A stretch of 10,912 nt of DNA, taken from NCBI GenBank assembly GCA_013823505.1, contig PNMH01000103.1, forward strand, positions 1-10,912. Reading direction: 5' to 3'. This document shows, piece after piece, positions 7,131-10,912 of the stretch (position 1 is the stretch's first letter; each line of letters opens with the position of its first letter). Under the pieces are notes generated by a model. It searched no databases, was not told where the DNA came from, and worked only from the letters and a program-made list of their open reading frames with translations. The DNA comes from Polaromonas sp. (GTDB lineage Bacteria > Pseudomonadota > Gammaproteobacteria > Burkholderiales > Burkholderiaceae). The translations under genes were made by a program, and so were the position numbers.

Positions 7131-7156
7131 GTCGCGCACCACGGTTCTTGTTTTTT
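7116..7156 (+). terminator. Possible weak attenuator/terminator hairpin after the lyase-like gene
   Basis: GGTGCGC (7116-7122) pairs perfectly with GCGCACC (7134-7140) around an 11-base loop that contains the gene's stop codon. A run of six T (7151-7156) follows, but 10 bases beyond the stem. The distance makes full termination doubtful; it could lower transcription into the binding-protein gene. Confidence 0.3.
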
Positions 7157-7227
7157 GTCTGCGGTGTGTCCTGAAGGAGGAACGCCCGCCCGCGTCCGGT
7201 TCCCGCTTGCTTTCTTTCAACCATAAA

Positions 7228-7240
7228 TGGGCTCAGCCCA
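7228..7240. promoter_or_regulatory. Palindrome in the leader of the Bug/TctC gene
   Basis: TGGGCTCAGCCCA is a perfect 6-1-6 inverted repeat ending just before the ribosome binding site AAACAGGAGACAA (7241-7253; GGAG 9 bases from ATG 7259). It lies in the 128-base gap 7131-7258. It could be an operator or a small hairpin affecting translation; there is no T-run, so it is not an intrinsic terminator. No convincing separate promoter was found in this gap. Confidence 0.35.
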
Positions 7241-7258
7241 AAACAGGAGACAACTTCC

Positions 7259-8224
7259 ATGCGCTCGAAGATCAAATTGCTCAGTGGCCTTTTGCTGGGT
7301 CTGGCGTGCAGCCTGGCCGGTGCCCAGAACACCGATTGGCCCACCAAACCCATCCGCATCGTGGTCGGCTTTGCAGCCGGCACACCACCCGACATCTTTG
7401 CCCGGATGTACGGCGAGTACGCGTCCAAGAAACTCGGCGTGCCGGTCCTGGTTGACAACAAGCCGGGCGCAGCGGGCAACCTGTCCACCGACATCGTGGC
7501 CAAAGCCCCGGCCGACGGCTACACCTTCCTCTACAACCTGTCGACGGCGTTCACGATCAACCCGTTCATTTACTCCAAGCTCCCGTTCGATCCGGAGAAG
7601 GACCTCGTGCCCGTGGCCACCACCATGCGCCAGGGTCTGGTGCTGATCACCAACCCGAACTTCCCCGCCAAGACCATCCGCGAACTGGTCACCGCGGCCA
7701 AGGCCAAGCCGGGTGGCTACTCGCACGCCTCGTATGGCGCAGGCAGCCCGTCGCACCTGATCGTGGAGTGGTTCAAGGAAGAGGCCAAGATCGACATGCT
7801 GCACGTGCCTTACCGCGCCAGCCCGGTGGCCGATCTGCTCGGTGGCCAGGTGGACACGCTCATGGAGCCCATCGCCACCGCGTCGCCCCTGATCGCCAGC
7901 GGTCGCGCCAAGGCGCTGGCCTATTCGGACACCACCCGCCATCCTTCGATTCCCGACGTGCCCACCCTGTCGGAAGTGGTGCCCGGCCTGAGCGTGACCT
8001 CGTGGCACGGCATCTGGGCGGCATCGGCCACGCCCGCCGCCGTGCTGACCCGCTTCAACAGCGTGATGGTGGAAGCCGCCAACGACCCCGACATGCAGAA
8101 GCGCATTCGCGCCCTGAACGTCGAACCCCTGGGCGTTTCGCGCGCCGAGATGGCGTCGATGGTGCGCCGCGACGCCGACATCTTTGGTCGCATCGTCAAG
8201 GCCAAGAACATCACCCTGGACTGA
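7259..8224 (+). CDS. Bug/TctC-family periplasmic solute-binding protein
   Basis: This 321-residue protein has a signal peptide: MRSKIK, a hydrophobic stretch about 7-20, and probable cleavage after SLAGA (A22/Q23). The mature protein begins with the family motif WPTKPIRIVVGFAAG, followed by DIFAR, ENKPGAAGN-like DNKPGAAGN, KAPADGYTFLY, and YGAGSPSHL. These are typical of the tripartite tricarboxylate transporter receptors (TctC/Bug), which capture carboxylates or aromatic acids in the periplasm. The membrane partners TctA and TctB are not in the window, as is common for the many orphan Bug proteins of Burkholderiales. Its place at the end of the catabolic operon suggests it binds that pathway's substrate, but the ligand cannot be read from sequence. 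The ATG has a strong ribosome binding site, and an intrinsic terminator follows 19 bases after the stop. Confidence 0.93.
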   Translation: MRSKIKLLSGLLLGLACSLAGAQNTDWPTKPIRIVVGFAAGTPPDIFARMYGEYASKKLGVPVLVDNKPGAAGNLSTDIVAKAPADGYTFLYNLSTAFTINPFIYSKLPFDPEKDLVPVATTMRQGLVLITNPNFPAKTIRELVTAAKAKPGGYSHASYGAGSPSHLIVEWFKEEAKIDMLHVPYRASPVADLLGGQVDTLMEPIATASPLIASGRAKALAYSDTTRHPSIPDVPTLSEVVPGLSVTSWHGIWAASATPAAVLTRFNSVMVEAANDPDMQKRIRALNVEPLGVSRAEMASMVRRDADIFGRIVKAKNITLD

Positions 8225-8243
8225 GCGCCACCGCTCGCCAAGG

Positions 8244-8269
8244 CCGCTCCTTCGGGAGCGGTTTTTTTT
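8244..8269 (+). terminator. Rho-independent terminator of the catabolic operon
   Basis: CCGCTCC (8244-8250), loop TTCG, GGAGCGG (8255-8261) and eight T (8262-8269) form a textbook intrinsic terminator with a stable tetraloop. It acts on the + strand only; there is no matching A-run on its other side for the convergent lysR gene, which ends at 8283. Confidence 0.93.
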
Positions 8270-8282
8270 GGGAGCTCGTCGG

Positions 8283-9182
8283 TCAGCTGCCCTTCGGCAG
8301 GCTGCTGTTGAAGCCGAGTTTTCGAACGATGGCCGAAAACGAGCGGACCTCGGGCGATGGGTGGTCGGCCTTGCGCCGCAGGATGCCGGGCGTGCGGATG
8401 GGCGTGGGGCTCTCGATCGGAATCGCCTTGAGCGCGCGGCCCGGCGGGACCACGCTGCCCGAGACGATGGTGGCGATCTCGATGCGCTCGACCAGCGACA
8501 GCATGGGGTTGACCGTGTTCATTTCGGCCACCACCCGCGGCTCGGCCCCGCTGGCTACAAAACACTCGTCCAGCAGCGTGCGTGTGGCGAACTCCCTGGG
8601 CAGCAACACCATGGGCTGGCGGTGCAGCTCCACCATGCGGACACGCCGGCGCCTGGCCAGCGGGTGGCCGGCTCCGACCACCAGCACCATTTCTTCGTTG
8701 TACAGCGGCTCGAACACCAGCCCGCTCAGTGCGGCCGGGCGGTAGGAGATGCCGAGGTCCAGGTCGCCCGAGCGCACCTGGCTCACGATGTTGTCGGCGC
8801 TCAGTTCCTGCACCGACATATGGACCGTGGGGTGGCGCTTCAGGAAGATCGCCACACATTCCGGAATGAAGCCCAGGTTGAAAGAGTGCGTGGCACCCAC
8901 CCGCACGCGGCCCTGGAGTTCGCTGCCCACTTCCTTGAGCGCACCCACGCCCTGATCCACCTCTTGAATGGCACGGGTGGCGTGGGCGAGAAAGGTTTCG
9001 CCGGCTTCGGTGAGCGCCACCCGTTTGCCCACCCGGTCAAAGAGTGGGCAGCCCAGCTCGTCCTCCAGCTGGCGGATCTGGTGCGAGAGCGTGGACTGGG
9101 TGACGTGCACGCGTTCGGCCGCCCGCGTGAAGCTCAACGACGAGGCCAGCGCCAAGAAGTACCTGAGATGCCTGAGCTCCAT
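8283..9182 (-). CDS. LysR-type transcriptional regulator
   Basis: This 299-residue DNA-binding regulator has a winged helix-turn-helix at residues 1 to about 62: MELRHLRYFLALASSLSFTR, then AAERVHVTQSTLSHQIRQLE and the wing DRVGKRVALTEAGE. The effector-binding domain (about 90-290) starts at GRVRVGATHSFNLGFIPE and includes DLDLGISY. Length is normal. AAAGGA (minus strand, about 9190-9195) gives a good ribosome binding site for the ATG at 9182. It converges with the catabolic operon and lies 95 bases downstream of dctM, with which it could be partly cotranscribed. A sequence like the palindrome before the CoA-transferase operon lies 17-35 bases upstream of its start, so autoregulation plus control of that operon is the simplest model. 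The inducer is unknown; a pathway intermediate or the transported substrate is plausible. Confidence 0.94.
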   Translation of the reverse strand: MELRHLRYFLALASSLSFTRAAERVHVTQSTLSHQIRQLEDELGCPLFDRVGKRVALTEAGETFLAHATRAIQEVDQGVGALKEVGSELQGRVRVGATHSFNLGFIPECVAIFLKRHPTVHMSVQELSADNIVSQVRSGDLDLGISYRPAALSGLVFEPLYNEEMVLVVGAGHPLARRRRVRMVELHRQPMVLLPREFATRTLLDECFVASGAEPRVVAEMNTVNPMLSLVERIEIATIVSGSVVPPGRALKAIPIESPTPIRTPGILRRKADHPSPEVRSFSAIVRKLGFNSSLPKGS

Positions 9183-9198
9183 GCCGCGTCCTTTTCAA

Positions 9199-9217
9199 CG
9201 ATTCATGGCGTCGATCG
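9199..9217. promoter_or_regulatory. Candidate operator upstream of lysR, related to the element at 4094-4127
   Basis: CGATTCATGGCGTCGATCG contains ATGGCGTCGATCG (9205-9217), 12 of 13 bases identical to 4105-4117, and also TTCATG, which matches the flanking TTCATGAA repeats there. Bases 9202-9214 fit T-N11-A. A possible minus-strand -10 (TACGAT, plus-strand 9214-9219) overlaps it, which would allow autorepression; no good -35 is visible. A shorter related element, CGATGGATCG, is at 9227-9236. Confidence 0.5.
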
Positions 9218-9277
9218 TAGCAATCCCGATGGATCGCCTTCGTCGTCAGGCAGGTTCGGCGGTGGAGGGTCGTCGAC

Positions 9278-10606
9278 TCAGGTCAGGGCCAGTGCCATGA
9301 CCGGGAAGATCGCGATCAGCAGCAGCACCGCCAGCATCACGCCCACGTAGGGCATGGAGCCGGCGAAGATGCTTTCCACCGACACCTTGGGGTCGTTGAG
9401 GGTGGACTTGACCGTGAACACCGAGATGCCGAAGGGCGGCGTGAGCAGGCCGATTTCCACCGCGATGACGGTGATGATGCCGAAGTGGATCAGGTTGAAA
9501 TCGAGGCTCGCCGCGATCGGCACCGCCACCGGCGTCATGATCAGCAGGATGGAGCTGGAGTCCAGGATCATGCCCAGCAGCAGCAGGATCACCACGTACA
9601 GGAACAGGAAGCCGTAGGGGCCCAGGCCCGCGTCCTGCACCAGGTCGCTGATGGCCATGGGCACACCGGCCACCGAGAGCATGCGGCTGTAGAAGCCCGC
9701 GGCCACCAGCAAGATGAGGATGCCGACCGAGACCGCGCCGGTTTCGGTGAGCACGCGCCACAGGTTGCCCCCGCCGAGTTTGCGCCGCAGGATGGCGATG
9801 ACGAAGGCGCCAAAGGCCCCCACGCCGCCCGCTTCGGTGGGTGTGAAGAAACCCGAGTACAGACCCCCCAGCACCAGCGCCACCAAGGCAGCGATGGGCA
9901 CCAGCTTGCCCAGCATTTCGCTGGTGGTGAGCAGGCGCGCGGTGCTGCGCTCCACCGCCATCTCGGCCTGGCGCTTGAGGTCGAACACCAGGCCGGGCGT
10001 GAATTTCGCCATGAGCATGATCATGATGGCGAAGGCGGCGGCCATCACGAAGCCGGGGATGATGCCGGCGATGAACAGGGTGCCGATGGATTGTTCGGCC
10101 AGCACGCCATAGATGATGAGCAGCAGGCTGGGCGGGATCATCATGCCCAGCACCGAACTGCCGGCCACGGTGCCCGCCGCGAAGCTGGCGCGGTAGCCAT
10201 GGTTCACCATCTCGGGCACGGCCACGCGGGTGAACACGGCCGCTGACGCAATGGACACGCCGGTGACGGCGGCGAACACGGTGTTGGCCGCCACGGTGGC
10301 GACACCCAGGCCGCCGCGCAGGCGGCGCAGCAGGGTCTCGGCCACGTCAAACGTGTCTTTGCCCACGTTGGATATCGAGACCAGCAGCCCCATCAACACA
10401 AACAGCGGGATGGTGGCAAAGATGTAGTCGGCCACGCCGTTGTAGGCCGAGAGGTACATGAGCCGCATCGCCATGTCCACGTCTTCGCGGATCAGCCAGA
10501 TGCCGGCGAAACCCACCGCGGTGAGGGCCACCGCGATGTGCAGGCCGATGAGAACGAGAAATACCAGGGCTCCGATCAGGAGCCCGCCCAGGGCCAGTTC
10601 GCTCAT
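9278..10606 (-). CDS. dctM: TRAP transporter large permease (DctM family)
   Basis: This 442-residue, very hydrophobic inner-membrane protein has about a dozen predicted segments. Family motifs appear in order: IPLFVLMGLLVS near 65-76, GSSVLGMMIPPSLLLIIYGV near 148-167, FIAGIIPGFVMA, SGFFTPTEAGGVGAFGAF near 269-286, LLGMILDSSSILLIMTPV near 348-365, and LLTPPFGISVFTVK. DctM is the ion-coupled channel subunit of TRAP transporters, which import carboxylates delivered by a periplasmic DctP-type protein. Its ATG overlaps the dctQ stop by 4 bases (ATGA), so the two are translationally coupled. The binding-protein gene is not in the window and probably lies beyond the right edge. The substrate is unknown; nearness to the LysR gene and the aromatic/CoA genes suggests, but does not prove, a shared pathway. 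Confidence 0.95.
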   Translation of the reverse strand: MSELALGGLLIGALVFLVLIGLHIAVALTAVGFAGIWLIREDVDMAMRLMYLSAYNGVADYIFATIPLFVLMGLLVSISNVGKDTFDVAETLLRRLRGGLGVATVAANTVFAAVTGVSIASAAVFTRVAVPEMVNHGYRASFAAGTVAGSSVLGMMIPPSLLLIIYGVLAEQSIGTLFIAGIIPGFVMAAAFAIMIMLMAKFTPGLVFDLKRQAEMAVERSTARLLTTSEMLGKLVPIAALVALVLGGLYSGFFTPTEAGGVGAFGAFVIAILRRKLGGGNLWRVLTETGAVSVGILILLVAAGFYSRMLSVAGVPMAISDLVQDAGLGPYGFLFLYVVILLLLGMILDSSSILLIMTPVAVPIAASLDFNLIHFGIITVIAVEIGLLTPPFGISVFTVKSTLNDPKVSVESIFAGSMPYVGVMLAVLLLIAIFPVMALALT

Positions 10607-10912
10607 GCGTTTGCTCCGTTGAATGGGGGCTGACGCAGCAGCGAGGGAATGCAGGCCAGGTAGGCCACGGCGGCGGCCACGGACCCGAGCACGATGAGGG
10701 CTCGGAACGGCCAGGTGACCACGGTGAAGACGCCCTGAACGCCGAAGTACTCGTGGATCTTCATGGCCTCGGTGAGCTCGGGCCAGGCGATCCAGGCGAG
10801 TGCAAAGAAGAGCAGTGAGCCGACGACGACGTTGAACACCTCCAGCGCCTTGAAGGCAGCGGGTGAGCGTTTGCCGATGATGCGCAGCAGGAAGTCGCTG
10901 CGGGTCATGCGG
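10603..10912 (-). CDS. dctQ: TRAP transporter small permease (DctQ family), C-terminal part
   Basis: About 102 residues are visible, and the reading frame stays open to the window edge. The Met at 10908 is most likely internal, because DctQ proteins are usually about 150-200 residues with four membrane segments and only the last two are seen: VFNVVVGSLLFFALAWIAW (about residues 24-42 from that Met) and FRALIVLGSVAAAVAYLACI near 68-87. The link between them (KIHEYFGVQGVF) and the following WPFR agree with the family. DctQ pairs with DctM in the membrane. The 4-base overlap with dctM confirms the assignment, although the sequence itself is poorly conserved in this family. Confidence 0.82.
   Translation of the reverse strand, partial: RMTRSDFLLRIIGKRSPAAFKALEVFNVVVGSLLFFALAWIAWPELTEAMKIHEYFGVQGVFTVVTWPFRALIVLGSVAAAVAYLACIPSLLRQPPFNGANA

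Noticed and set aside
7174..7180. Perfect Shine-Dalgarno AAGGAGG suggesting a small gene in the gap
   Set aside because: No ATG, GTG or TTG lies within a workable distance downstream, so no small gene is called.
4947..7220. A 757-codon open frame on the minus strand opposite the CoA-transferase, dioxygenase and lyase-like genes
   Set aside because: Same reasoning: it is antisense to three genes with clear catalytic motifs, and its translation is rich in His, Gly and Val repeats typical of a shadow frame.
9278..10606. Plus-strand open frames opposite dctM (for example 9485-10246)
   Set aside because: They are rich in His/Gln/Asp without domains and oppose a clearly recognised membrane permease.
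10603..10908. A complete 101-residue DctQ starting at the Met at 10908
   Set aside because: The frame is open to the edge and only two of the usual four membrane segments are present, so the start lies outside the window.

Overview
The window is a stretch of a high-GC chromosome, very probably from a betaproteobacterium of the order Burkholderiales (Comamonadaceae-like). The evidence is the codon use, the dense operons, an orphan Bug/TctC-type binding protein with the typical leader, an FmdA-FmdB pair, and TRAP genes beside a LysR regulator. No rRNA, tRNA, CRISPR array, insertion sequence or origin is visible. The species cannot be fixed from the sequence alone.

Region A (1-4054, + strand) is one compact operon. 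It begins with the 3' end of a formamidase/acetamidase gene (fmdA) and continues with the zinc-ribbon protein FmdB, a complete aliphatic amidase AmiE with its catalytic residues intact, a CbbQ/NorQ-like AAA+ ATPase, and a CbbO/NorD-like VWA-domain protein. Gaps are 4, 13 and 6 bases, and the last two genes overlap. The two amidases would release ammonia from formamide and short amides. The ATPase/VWA pair belongs to families that remodel or activate metalloenzymes, and its partner here is unknown.

Region B (4055-8269, + strand) is a second transcription unit behind a 157-base control region. That region carries a large palindromic element and a second small palindrome spaced like a LysR-type two-site promoter. 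The genes are a CaiB/BaiF (class III) CoA-transferase, an intradiol ring-cleavage dioxygenase of the catechol/hydroxyquinol type, a citryl-CoA-lyase-like member of the citrate synthase superfamily, and a periplasmic Bug/TctC binding protein. A strong intrinsic terminator closes the unit. The set suggests uptake and ring opening of an aromatic acid or diol, followed by CoA activation and C-C cleavage. The lyase-like protein has Ser where the catalytic Asp of citrate synthase is expected, so the real reaction is open.

Region C (8283-10912, - strand) holds a LysR-type regulator that converges on region B. Upstream of it lie the TRAP transporter large permease (dctM) and the 3' part of the small permease (dctQ), which runs off the window. 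A sequence just upstream of lysR matches 12 of 13 bases of the palindrome in front of region B, which suggests that this regulator controls both itself and the catabolic operon.

The points most worth a second look are the uncharacterised-looking CoA-transferase/dioxygenase/lyase-like combination with its missing Asp, and the AAA+/VWA activase pair attached to amidase genes.
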